Positions 11,100 to 20,868 of a stretch of DNA of 34,017 nt are shown piece by piece. The first letter of the stretch is position 1. The number at the start of each line of letters is the position of its first letter. Origin of the DNA: Bondarzewia mesenterica. Its lineage: Eukaryota; Basidiomycota; Agaricomycetes; Russulales; Bondarzewiaceae. Position numbers and translations under genes: made by a program. The stretch is from NCBI GenBank assembly GCA_004802705.1, contig SGPL01000365.1:1-34017 (forward strand), in the 5' to 3' direction. The notes beneath the pieces are model-generated. The model saw only the letters and a list, made by a program, of their open reading frames with translations. It had not been told where the DNA came from and did no database searches.

Positions 11100-12200
11100 A
11101 GAGCTAGTATGATTGAGGCGATCATGCGCCTCGGCACAATAATATGGAAGTGTCAATCGGGCTCGCTCCACACCATTCACAATGTCGACAAAGTTCGAAT
11201 GAGGTCTTATTTCCCAACATGCAGTACGCACAGCTGACCAGGATTGTTTGAAAAATGGTGCATCTTGTAGGGCCAGTGAATCATATCGGCAACGCAGCCA
11301 TTTTCCATTTGCCCTTGATGATAAGAGACGGTACAGACACCAGGATTTGAAAGCCTACGAGGAGATCCACTGACGTATGTAGTACTCCATCAGCGCAGCG
11401 ACGTGAACGCCGCGCCGCTATCTGGCGGCGACCTTTTGTCCTTTGAGAGAATACGTGCCAGTGCCGGAGCCTACGTAGGACCACGAAACCCTCTGCTGGC
11501 GTGGGAGTCCTAAGGAAGTCGGTCCTCTGAATAACACGGGGACAGTAACGTGCATGTGGAGATAGTGAGGTTGTCGGTCAGTCTTCATTTTGTGTTCGAC
11601 AACTTCATAGGGATGGATGGATCTGCCCACTAGACTCTGGTCCTAATCAGCATGGTCATGAGCTAAAAGAGAATGGGGAAGCGTTTATGAAAAAAAGTAT
11701 CATGAAGGAAGTCCAATTTCAGATTCGTGTCCAACAGACAATCGCAAACTCACCTCATGTCATATAACAATACGCACATTTCTGAAATTGGTCACGAATG
11801 AACGTAGTGGACAAAACACGGCACCCGTGGTCCCGCGCCAGTGTGCCATCCGCATTATGCGAGATCTAATAACAAGGCGCTCGGAGTCATATGGATAGAG
11901 TCAGGATTGTGGAAGGCTGGCCGTTGTCGAATATTCAATCCAAGCCAGGCAAGAAACATAAGTAAGGCCCCATATATAGCCACACTACGCTGTGAACAAC
12001 GGTCCAACAACCGACTCCTTTGACTTATGTTGCATACTAGACCAAATGCCGTCGCCGCCGACTTCCCTGGGCCGACTCGAGATGATTTTTTCCAGTGAAT
12101 CTCGACATAAATATGGGCCAGATCCCGTGGTCATATTTCCGAATGACGAACAGGAGACGAGCTCCCTACTGAGACCATTGAGAGGTCCGGCACCCAAAGT
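11100..12200. other. Gene-poor stretch
   Basis: No protein is recognisable on either strand. The minus-strand frames at 11281-11484 and 11418-11630 and the plus-strand frame from 11992 show no known motif. A TATATA element at 11973-11978 precedes the 11992 frame. This stretch may include promoter and 5' sequence of the decayed zinc-finger gene that follows. Confidence 0.4.
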
Positions 12201-12203
12201 GGG

Positions 12204-12710
12204 TTGGATTATGGGCTGCCGCCGTCACTGCCGCTGCCTCCTTGGCAGCGGCGACCAGCGGCGAACGAGCATCGTCTCAATGCAGACGACCAGAGCCAGA
12301 AGGGAAAGGCTACCGCACAGAAAAGTCTCATGTCAAGGTTCTATCGACGTGCGGCTGAATCGGCCCTCAAACAGAACAACCACTCATTACAGGTCCGCAA
12401 ATACGAGGGAAACACCTCGTAGATGCTCTACTCCCCGTCAATGCGCCTAAGTCCTGGAGAAGGCCAAGTGTGCAGCCGCCAGTCAAGGGCGGCATCACAG
12501 CCCATTGCATGACGTGCAAGCAGAATTTCGGGAGGCCAGAGAGGGCCAGAGGACCTCGCGCGCCACCTCGCTAAGGCGCACAACCCAACCCAACCCAACC
12601 CAACCTTGCAACCTCCAACGTTTAAATGCGAATGCGCACGGTGCCTCAGTCGCCAGGACGCTCTTAACGTCCAAAAGAGAACCCACACTCGCAAGAAGCT
12701 CGCCTAGAGA
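12204..12710 (+). pseudogene. Decayed C2H2 zinc-finger protein gene
   Basis: The first part (about 12204-12392) reads DYGLPPSLPLPPWQRRPAAN... in one frame. After an acceptor-like TTACAG at 12392 another frame reads VDALLPVNAPKSWRRPSVQ and on into CMTCKQNFGRPE (finger 1, from 12506). The frame then shifts and continues as EDLARHLAKAH from 12549. The break coincides with CCAGAGAGGG being followed by CCAGAGGA, a 10-bp tandem duplication; leaving out one copy gives a textbook C-x2-C...H-x4-H finger. Finger 2 (about 12621-12690, FKCECARCLSRQDALN...KRTHTRKK) is degenerate: a shortened Cys-to-Leu span and Gln where a zinc-binding His is expected. A (CAACC)5 repeat separates the fingers. It could be a relic transcription factor or, less likely, a misassembled gene. 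Confidence 0.45.
12581..12605 (+). repeat. (CAACC)5 microsatellite
   Basis: Five uninterrupted copies of the pentamer CAACC. They lie between the two zinc-finger remnants and encode Asn/Pro/Thr/Gln in the relic frame. Confidence 0.85.
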
Positions 12711-13284
12711 GCTCGACGGTAGAAGGGTGGCGGAAGCAAATGGAGAGGTGCCAGGTACGCGTTGAACATTCTTTGTTCCGCCGCACCTGTCCTCCAAACT
12801 ACCCTGGTTTTCCATACGAATTTCTGGTTCGCACCGTAAATTTAGGTGACTCCCACAAGCTCCCACATCAGTCATTGGGATCGGTGCCATCGTCGGTGAT
12901 GTCGCTCATAACTGTACTTGAAAGTTGGCCGCGGATTGAATCCTCGCGATCGTGTGACCTTTGGATGTTCGTTACAAATGAGCCTCTGTCATCTCAGCGC
13001 TCGCACATACCATGAGATAGGTGACAGATCAGAGAAGGAAACATTTTGACTGAGCTCTTGTCAGGAAGAATGACAATGGCTGAGGGCAGGAAGCAAGGAG
13101 GGTGGGAAACCGAAAAATCGTAAGTCCGATGATATCCGACCCCGGACTATTTACACCCTTGTGTACTTACTTACATGCATGGAACCACTTTCCAGTCTAT
13201 TCCCAATAATTGATCGACCTTTATCAACAGCACCTTTCTAATCCAAGCTGTAACTTATTTCTACTCTGCACACCACCTCCAACG
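12711..13284. other. Intergenic region upstream of the F-box-like gene
   Basis: A 91-codon open frame at 12740-13015 has no recognisable motif. The remainder is presumably the promoter of the gene starting at 13285. I see no clear TATA box. Confidence 0.4.
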
Positions 13285-14676
13285 ATGAGCAGTGTATTCC
13301 CTCCAGAGATCTTGCGCGAGATTATGCGCTCTGCGACACTCGTTACGGAGGCTTTCGATACCCGCATGACGAGCATACTGCACGAGCATCGGGGCGCCGT
13401 TTATGCCTCAATATATGCATCGCTGGCAACCAAGCGCACCCTCAGCCTCGTCTCCAGACAATTCCATGCCCTTGCCACAGAATTCCTCTACGAGATCCTT
13501 GTTATTCGGTCCTACCGTCACCTCTTCCCGCTCCTCAAACTACTGCGCGAATGCGACGCGGACCCCACGCGCGGATGGTGGGTTCGCCGCATCGATTTGG
13601 ATTTGAGCGTAGACGAGTATGAAGGGCAGGGATGGGCGTGGGGCCGGGACACCCTCTTTGGGCTCGTGCCTTCATGTCCTAACCTCGAGGTCCTCATCGC
13701 GTCTATCGTCACGCCTTGCGGTGCGCACGGCCGTCACTTCATCCCGCTCTCCGCGGACGCATTCGCAGTCCCTACCAACCTCTTGAAGTGCATCATCGCA
13801 TGCTGCGCCAGCTTGCGGCGGCTGGAGATATTAGGACAGATGGCCGTCAATGCAGACGAGGCGGAAATGGTGGTCGGGTGCTTGCCGCGGTTGGAGGCCG
13901 CTCGGTTTTCAAGTCTCTGTGAGCCACGGACGCAGAGTGCTGTATTCGACGCAGACTCGGAAGGAGCGCCCGTGGATCCCTCCCATTCATCTTTCAAAGC
14001 CCTCGTCAAGTCTTTCACCTCCCCCTCATGGCCAACCCCAACGATGCCCAACACGTCCTCCCCACTCCACACCCTGGACTGCGGGGAATTTATCCCGGGA
14101 ATCACCAACTGGACCCTCTCCCTCCCCTCCCTGCGCCTCTTGAACGCACGCCTCTCACGTTGGACCGGTCCCACGCAACTTCCCACGCTACGCCTAACCA
14201 TCAGATCCCCGACGAGCCCCTTCATAACGCTCACACACCTCGTGCACTGTGGCCCGCCCTTCAATGTCTGGTCGCTCCTCGACAGCCTTCCTCTCCTCCA
14301 ATGGCTCTCCCTCGACTTCCCTCGCGGTGTGCACCGCACGACCACCGCCATCCCACCCGGCTCGACGCCGCATGCGCATCTAGCGCACCTCATCCTCCTC
14401 CGCGAGTCCGCCCTGCAATCCGACTCGCATAGCCCGCTTCACGCATTTCCCCGCAGCGTGCTCCAGGCCCGTAAGGACGCGCTGCTCCCCGCACTGGCCA
14501 GCATTCAGCTCGCGGGCCTGATGGACGTGATCAATGCGGGCAGGATCGAGTACGTGTGGGCGTTGCAGGAGGACTTTAGGAAGGAAGGCATTCGCGTGCA
14601 GATTGGGTCGGATCCGGGGTATGGGGAGTACGAGCGTGGTGCGACGGTTTGGGCAAACTATGGTGGGAGAGGATGA
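13285..14676 (+). CDS. F-box-like protein, single exon
   Basis: 463 aa in one uninterrupted frame. I chose the ATG at 13285 rather than the upstream in-frame ATG at 13210 because the F-box-like motif begins at once: VFPPEILREIM, then about 45 residues later RTLSLVSRQFHALATEFLYEILVIRS compressed into a typical F-box end. The rest has Leu-rich segments (LFGLVPSCPNLEVLIASIV, CCASLRRLEILGQ, LHTLDCGEF, LPSLRLLNARLS, LLDSLPLLQWLSLDF) spaced like divergent leucine-rich repeats. F-box proteins are substrate adaptors of SCF ubiquitin ligases; this role is inferred from the family, and the target is unknown. The gene is GC-rich and intronless, unlike nearly every neighbour, and shows strong overlapping frames from its codon bias. 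Confidence 0.8.
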   Translation: MSSVFPPEILREIMRSATLVTEAFDTRMTSILHEHRGAVYASIYASLATKRTLSLVSRQFHALATEFLYEILVIRSYRHLFPLLKLLRECDADPTRGWWVRRIDLDLSVDEYEGQGWAWGRDTLFGLVPSCPNLEVLIASIVTPCGAHGRHFIPLSADAFAVPTNLLKCIIACCASLRRLEILGQMAVNADEAEMVVGCLPRLEAARFSSLCEPRTQSAVFDADSEGAPVDPSHSSFKALVKSFTSPSWPTPTMPNTSSPLHTLDCGEFIPGITNWTLSLPSLRLLNARLSRWTGPTQLPTLRLTIRSPTSPFITLTHLVHCGPPFNVWSLLDSLPLLQWLSLDFPRGVHRTTTAIPPGSTPHAHLAHLILLRESALQSDSHSPLHAFPRSVLQARKDALLPALASIQLAGLMDVINAGRIEYVWALQEDFRKEGIRVQIGSDPGYGEYERGATVWANYGGRG

Positions 14677-15083
14677 GAGAGAAGAGTTGGATACTGGAAT
14701 TGATAGCGAATGGGTCATATGCGGATGCGTAACGAGTCGCAATATACTCGTGTTTAGCGTAAATTATCGTATTTGTGTAATTCCGCCATTCTGACGCTTA
14801 CTGTGCTGTACTATTAACTTACTGGGTATTTGAGCGGACATCAGGATTATATATATATAGCTTGCGTCTTGCGTGCTCATTGCGTTGATGTGATGAAAAT
14901 AATGCGCCAGCGATGGCGATAATTATTGATAAGTGCGAATATGTCAGTAAGTAAACCAAGAAAGAGGTAGTGACACTAAGAACTAAGAGCCGACTGCTTT
15001 GAACATGACGGAAAGGATAAAAATGGAAGGAATCTTCCTAAAAAAGAAACCTATGGCATGCAGATCTCCAGTGCGCCGGGCAC
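14677..15083. other. Convergent intergenic region
   Basis: It lies between the stop codons of the F-box-like gene and the minus-strand unknown gene. It holds a short (TA)n tract near 14848-14859 and otherwise nothing recognisable. Confidence 0.5.
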
Positions 15084-16565
15084 CTAATCCGAGGCTGCGG
15101 CCAGATAACTCTGCAAGAAGACAAAAGAATCCAGATTAGAGACTGCACGCTCACGGATACAATATGAAAGCAGACGAGAGTGATTGAGAGTGACGAGATG
15201 GAAATGAACAGAAAGACGCACATCGCGATCGCCTAAAAACTCGCCGTACACGAGCCCAACCGCGATCCAGAAGCCGACATCGACGCCGAGCTTGCCCGAC
15301 TCGTCAACGCTGAGCTCGAGCACACCCGATGTGGAGCGGACGGTGAACACGGGTGTCGTATCGTGGAAGACGAGAAGGGGTGTCGGGGGAGGAGGGAGGT
15401 GTGGGGTGCACATGCATGTGCGGGTGTCCCGACGACGTTCCAGCGGGCGTGGGCGCAGGAGGGAGCATCGGAGGAGGAATAGGACAGAGCGTGAATGAGC
15501 TCGACGACTGCGTCGGCGCATTGTTCTTGAATACGCGTAACGCGCGCGCGAAGAATCCCGCATTCTCTGGGTCGGGTTCCGGAATTTGCGGCTGGGCGTG
15601 CGGTGCGAGGAGGAAATTTGTAATTTGGGTTGTCGGCCTCGTAATGGGTGTAGGGGGAGTGAGGGCTGCGAGTTTAACGCGCACAGAGGACGGCGAAGGT
15701 GGGGAGACGAGGATGATGGGAGGAGTTGGGGGCGGGGGATAGGTGTGATAAGGCGATGGTGCCTCGGATATATCTTTGGTAGCTGAGGGGTCGTCCATAG
15801 AGAGCGTAGCATCTGAGTCCAGCGAAGACTGAGACTTTGCTGCGGGGATGGCTGTTGGGGGAAGAGGTGCTGGTGCGGGGGGAGAGGAGACGGTGGGGGA
15901 GGTGGTGAGTGAGCGAGGGACGGCGGTGCGGCAGGAGAACGTAAGCGCTGCTGTAGCGTGATAGGGTGAAGAACGAGGTACAGGTAGAAGAGAAATGTAT
16001 GTGTTGGATGGGAAGGAGGGCGCGCAAATTCGGATGTACCATCCACGCAGCGGGCGATGAATCGTCCAGAGCAGTGTCGATGTCGCGTTTTCCTTCATAT
16101 GTTCACATGAGTAGCCTAAATCGTAGCGAAAGAGACACAATTGAAGCTCACGACGACGTGTTCAATGACCTCCTCGTCCGCGAGGAATCTTTCCTAGCCA
16201 AACCGTCGCAGCATGAATACCTCAGCTATTCCCACACACTCTAGACGAAGAAGAGTTTAGTACTTGCCTTACACCACACCACACGATCAGTCGCCTCCTC
16301 AGAAACGTTGACCCGCATATCCGATATCACATCCGAGCTGGCAACAAAACCCATTACATTCAATCGTTTGTTTCCCCGCATCACGATCGAGCAAGCTCCG
16401 TCGCTCACCTGCGCACGACGTATCGAGTAATTTTGGGCGCAGATGACACTGCTGTTGGTAGCATACTTCAGGTTGCACTATATGGGTCAGTCACGATGGT
16501 GAGGATGAAAGAGAAAATACTATGAGCGTAGCTGCCAGCAGCCGATAGTGGGAATTCGAGGCAAT
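15084..16565 (-). CDS. Basidiomycete protein of unknown function, N-terminus unresolved
   Basis: I do not know its function, but several blocks match a protein type I recall from Agaricomycete genomes. Exons, in coding order: about 16521-16565 (start not found), 16268-16477, 16152-16193, 15222-16092, 15084-15110. Blocks: YATNSSVICAQNYS, ERFLADEEVIEHVV, LLWTIHRPLRGWYIRI, a long Pro/Ser-rich middle, then LLVFHDTTPVFTVRSTSGVLEL and the end FWIAVGLVYGEFLGDRD-SYLAAASD. Intron 16194-16267 begins GCAAGT, a GC-AG intron. Frame is lost once at a run of five G (15385-15389, C on the coding strand): one base fewer joins the Pro-rich middle to LLVFHDTTP. I found no ATG; the frame closes at a TAG near 16621, so a further 5' exon probably lies close to or over the COQ8 promoter. 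Confidence 0.68.
16194..16267 (-). other. GC-AG intron in the unknown gene
   Basis: The donor context is AAG|GCAAGTAC, a perfect GC-AG consensus; the acceptor is TTTGGCTAG; length 74 nt. It joins ...DRVVWCK to ERFLADEEVIEHVV in phase 0. The nearby GT donors leave the wrong phase. Confidence 0.68.
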
Positions 16566-16765
16566 CTCTCGCAGATTTCCTTTTTTGGTTCCCGACAATT
16601 GAGAGTTCCGGGCGGCCGGCTAGCCTCGGTCCTCGTAAGTACTTCGAGGCCGCAGTGCGCTGAGCGTTTACTTTCAAATTCCTTCACTGTGCTCTCTTTC
16701 AGATACTCGTTATTTGTGAGTACATCCATCTTGAAGACATTGGTGCTCTTCTGTGGACTGCGGTG

Positions 16766-19412
16766 ATGCCGCCTGGCCCAGTGTTCAACTGGCTGTGTGT
16801 TGCGCATTCCGCCATCGACATTTTAGAACATGCCGCGCGGTATCGTGCCGCACAATTGACGCTCCAAACCAATGAAAGGACACTTCAGCAGAAGGAAGGT
16901 GCTGGTAGGGGCAAGCGAGGAAAGACAATATCGCGGGATGAGGCGGAGCAGTCGTTTTCGCAGGGAAGTTCTAGAACAGAGGTGAATGGTGCGTGTATTG
17001 TGCTACAACAGTGCTCATCTCGTTCCGGACTTACTCGTCATCTCAGAAGAGCACCCTGATGTCAGCCTTCCCAAAGCTAGCGCGTCGAAAACCGCGTTAG
17101 AACCATCATACGCCCCACTGCCAGCTGAGGCATCTCCGGCAGTTGCGACACTTGTCAGACCCGACTCCCTTCAATCTGCGAATGAAGGATGGCTTAGGCA
17201 GCTCAACATCTCCTCCTTTCCAATACTTCCTACAGCGACTATTGATGCTGTACCCAGATTCCCCCAGCCAGATCTTGCGGACACTGTTTCCCCACGTCTT
17301 GACACGTCGCCAGTATCTTCCGACACTTCCTTCTCACCCGACGCCTCACACACCCCCAGCATCGACGATATTTCTGCTCCTTTGTCAGAGGCAAAAGTTT
17401 ATAAGGAGGACTTTAAAAGCGTGCCTATGGACGTACGTTTGTTAGCATTGCTCCTCAACGATCATTTCCACAACAGATACAAAAGGAATTATTATCGGAG
17501 CCTGCATCTTCTCGAAATTTGCAGTCGTCAAAGGTCCCTTCCTCTCGTCTCGGAAGGTTGTTTCACTACGGCGGTACGTATCGTGGTCTTTACTGCCTAC
17601 CTTCCACACTGTCTAAACTGGAACGGCCGCATGACATGCAGGGCTTGCCGCATCTCTTGGCTACGGCGCGGCCTCTGAGCTCCTGCGGCGCTCTACCACC
17701 TCTTCACCAGACACACAGCAACCGACTTCAGTCATGATGACAGAGGCGAATATCACGCGTCTTGTGAGCAAGCTATCCCAGATGCGCGGCGCGGCGCTCA
17801 AACTAGGGCAGTTCATGAGCATCCAAGGTATGTTGGGTAACTTTATTTCCAAGGATGACCGAAATGCCATCGTGATGGCAGAATAGCTAACGTATATTTG
17901 TGTGGTACAGACACGCACGTCCTACCTCCAGAAGTCGAAAAGGTCTTTCGTCGAGTACAAGACAGCGCACATTACATGCCAAACTGGCAGATGGAAGTCC
18001 GTGCCCTACTCATCTACACATCTATACAGTCTAACGCAATTTCTCCCTCCCAGCAAGTCATGACCTCCTCCCTCGGGCCTGATTGGTCCAGAGCCTTTAC
18101 GTCCTTCACTCCAATCCCTTTCGCCGCCGCCTCCATCGGACAAGTCCACCGTGCCGTCCTCGCGGCCCACGCGAGCCCCACCGGTGCCGACGTCCCCGTT
18201 GCCATCAAAATCCAGTTTCCCAACATCCGACAGTCCGTCGAGAGCGATCTGGGGTACATGAAGGCCCTCCTCACGGCTGGCAGACTCTTGCCAAAGGGCC
18301 TATTCCTGGACAAAACCATCGCGGTGCATATTCTCCCCTTCATCATATAATTGTGTTGTGTGAGAGGCTGACATTGGATGCGCAGGTAATGAAGGAGGAG
18401 CTGGCGGACGAGTGTGACTACGCGCGCGAGGCATCGTTCATGCGTACATTTGGCTCGGCATCGCATCTCGGCAACGACCCACGGTTCAAGGTCCCGTGGG
18501 TCTGGGACGGCAGTACTGATCGGGTGCTCGTCATGGAGCACGTCGAGGGCGTCAGTGTCGGTGAAGACACGGTCAAGCGCATGTCACAGCACGACCGAGA
18601 CGACGTACGTCTTTCTCTTTATTAAAGAATGGTGCATTATGGGGATATAGCTAAGACCCTTTACAGATCGCGGCGCGTATTATCGAGCTCTGTCTCAAGG
18701 AGCTCTTCGTGTTCCGCGAGATGCAGACAGACCCGAACTGGACTAATTTCTTGTGGAACGGGCGTACGCGCCAGGTGCGCTTCCTCCCTCTCCGCTATCC
18801 CATTTCGCCCAACGCGTCTCAAAAACGCATCGTAATGTTAGATCGAGCTCGTCGACTTTGGCGCGACGCGCGCGTACTCTGCTGGATTTATTGACAACTG
18901 GCTGCGCCTGTTGCAAGCCGCCGCATCGGGCGACCGCGCGGCATCCATCAAGTGGAGCTTGAAGCTCGGGTATCTCACTGGCGAGGAGAACGAGGTGCGC
19001 TTCGTCTCCCTACCCAGCTACTCCATGACCATCCACTGACGTGTCGTGACCGCAAGGTCATGCTCGACGCACACGTGCGGTCGATGGCGCAGCTGGCGAC
19101 GCCCTTCCGCGAGGATACGCCTCAGCCATTTGCGTTTGGGCCTGGCTCGCGTTGGGCAGAGATCACGCGCGAAATTAGAGAAGATATCCCGGTCATGTTG
19201 CAGTACCGCTTGACCCCCCCCGCCGAGGGAGACGTACAGTCTAAACAGGCGAGTTCGTCTCCTCTTCAACCCTTCGGAAACCCCACTTATCCGTTGGCAA
19301 TGTATTTAGGAAGTTGAGCGGCGCGTTCTTATTAGCGTCGAGGCTTGGGGCGAAGGTCGACTGTAGGGTCCTCTGGGACGGGGTAGTCAATAACTACAAA
19401 TTCAGCACCTGA
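16766..19412 (+). CDS. COQ8: COQ8/ABC1 (UbiB-family) atypical kinase, one apparent homopolymer frameshift
   Basis: Atypical protein-kinase-like ATPase of the ABC1/ADCK/UbiB family. In fungi it acts on the matrix side of the inner mitochondrial membrane and supports the ubiquinone (CoQ) synthesis complex. Eleven exons: 16766-16988, 17047-17432, 17477-17573, 17642-17827, 17911-17996, 18054-18323, 18386-18604, 18667-18774, 18842-18994, 19057-19248, 19310-19412. Start MPPGPVFNW; the preceding GTG is not used. The N-terminal 210 residues are poorly ordered. Family marks: KxGQ (KLGQ, 289-292) in MRGAALKLGQFMSIQ, the Ala-rich loop AAAS (350-353), Lys378 in VAIKIQF, QTDPNWTNFLW (509-519) and the metal-binding DFG at 530-532. 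The frame slips at a run of eight C (19214-19221); seven C restores TYSLNRKLSGAFLLASRLGAK and gives 673 aa. The last intron (19249-19309) starts with GC. Confidence 0.94.
19249..19309 (+). other. GC-AG intron, last intron of COQ8
   Basis: The donor is AACAG|GCGAGTTCG and the acceptor TGTATTTAG, 61 nt. It joins TYSLN-R to KLSGAFLLASRLGAK in phase 2, matching the conserved end of COQ8 proteins. Confidence 0.75.
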
Positions 19413-19684
19413 TCATCTAGCTCAAGACACTGGTACCGGTAGACAGAAAAGAACAAGGGTGTCGACCCATCTCGGGGGACTCTGATTCTATTGTTGAATA
19501 TAGAATTAGTTAAGGTACTTTACTCCGTGTAATCCAGGCGCGATCGCAGACGTCGACCGTCTGTTCCTCAGTTCATCAGCTAATGGAAATGACTGTTGAA
19601 AGTCGGGTGTGAGTGTATCGTTTATAAGGGTCATGGTTCGTCGAAATTTCTTGTAAATTGGATAGTTGGGAAGAATGGCGGACT

Positions 19685-20528
19685 CTAAATGTCCTTCTTG
19701 GAGGCTCTAGCTTTCGCTGCACGGGTGGAGTAGATCATGTCCGTGAAGGGCCTGTAGACAAGCTGTGAGCAAGACACGTCGGGTAATCAGAAAGCAGAAG
19801 ACGTACCCCTCGAACCGGAGCGCAATGAGGTATACAACATATACATGGAGCGTGATGAGCAAGCCCACAGGGCGCTCATACCTAGCGTGCAATGATCAGT
19901 TCAGAGATGCATCGGCGAAGATTGCAGGGCGTACCACAGTGCCGTCGCGGCGAAACACATAGTGCTGCCGACGTACATTGGGTCCCGCAGGACATTGAAC
20001 GGAAAGCCTTCGACGCGGTGGTCCATTAGGATACCGAAATAGTCGCCGAGGTACGTGCCCGTGATGCCGAGCGCCCACGTCGATGTAAGGACGAGGATTT
20101 GGCCTGCTAAGAAGAGTGCTGCGGGCACGATAGTGGAGAATGGTGCCGGAAGGAGCGGGACAGACGGCTGCTCGAGAAGCGCACGTTGATAGCTTTTTCA
20201 AGACAGCGAATGCGAGTTAATCAGGAATACGACATGTAGGTATTGGACGTACAGGTGGTCCCGGAGCACTCCTGCAGAAAAGATGCAGAGAGCGAGGAAG
20301 TAACACCCTCTACGCGCGTTCCCGCCAAATAGACGCGTCAATGTCTTGTTTCTGTATTCTTAAATAGTGATAGATAGCTATTGAGAAGGAGATGTTGGTT
20401 ATGAGCGCGTGCAGAAGCGTACCGTCACGGGCGACGATGTTCCATGCTGTTGGGTTGAACACGATGGAAGCGAGTGAGAGGTAGAAAGACGTCTTGGACG
20501 TATCCGCCAGGCCTTTTAGTGAGTCCAT
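19685..20528 (-). CDS. OPI3: Phospholipid methyltransferase (phosphatidyl-N-methylethanolamine N-methyltransferase)
   Basis: Uses S-adenosylmethionine for the last two methylations turning phosphatidylethanolamine into phosphatidylcholine, in the ER membrane. Exons, in coding order: 20423-20528, 20253-20358, 19935-20192, 19807-19881, 19685-19751. These are 204 codons, 203 aa, close to the usual OPI3 size of about 206. Start MDSLKGLADTSKTSFYLSLA. Conserved blocks: IVFNPTAWNIVARDEYRN, FGGNARRGCYFLALCIFSAG, LRDHLYQRALLEQPS, LGITGTYLGDYFGILMDHRV with the SAM-side glycine pattern, GFPFNVLRDPMYVGSTMCF, and YERPVGLLITLHVYVVYLIA followed by RFEGPFTDMIY. The last residues are RASKKDI, a lysine-rich tail consistent with ER retention. 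All splice sites are GT-AG and the frame is intact. It is tail-to-tail with COQ8. Confidence 0.96.
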
Positions 20529-20868
20529 CTACTGCACACGGCGAAGGAAAAGGAGATAAGATGATTGAGCTGAAGAGCTTGGTGAAGTTGGTGCTCACAG
20601 ATGCTCACTGCTGGCGCACAGCTGGATTGCGCTTATGTAACCAAAGAAGTCTTTTTTCGCATGCGCTCGGAGAGAAATATGCAATGCACTTCGGAAACAT
20701 AAAAATGGTATAAAGTATTCTACTTGAATCGTGGTGTAACATAGGTTACTCGAGCCTACACATTATACCGAAGATAGCACGAAACAGCCAATAGTGATGA
20801 GGGACACAAGTAAGTATGCTTAGTAGAATATGGAGATGCACACGGTCCTAAATGTCTCCATACGACAT
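20529..20868. other. Intergenic region between OPI3 and the SNF2 gene
   Basis: About 340 nt between two minus-strand genes. It should contain the OPI3 promoter and the 3' UTR of the SNF2 gene. No motif stands out. Confidence 0.5.
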
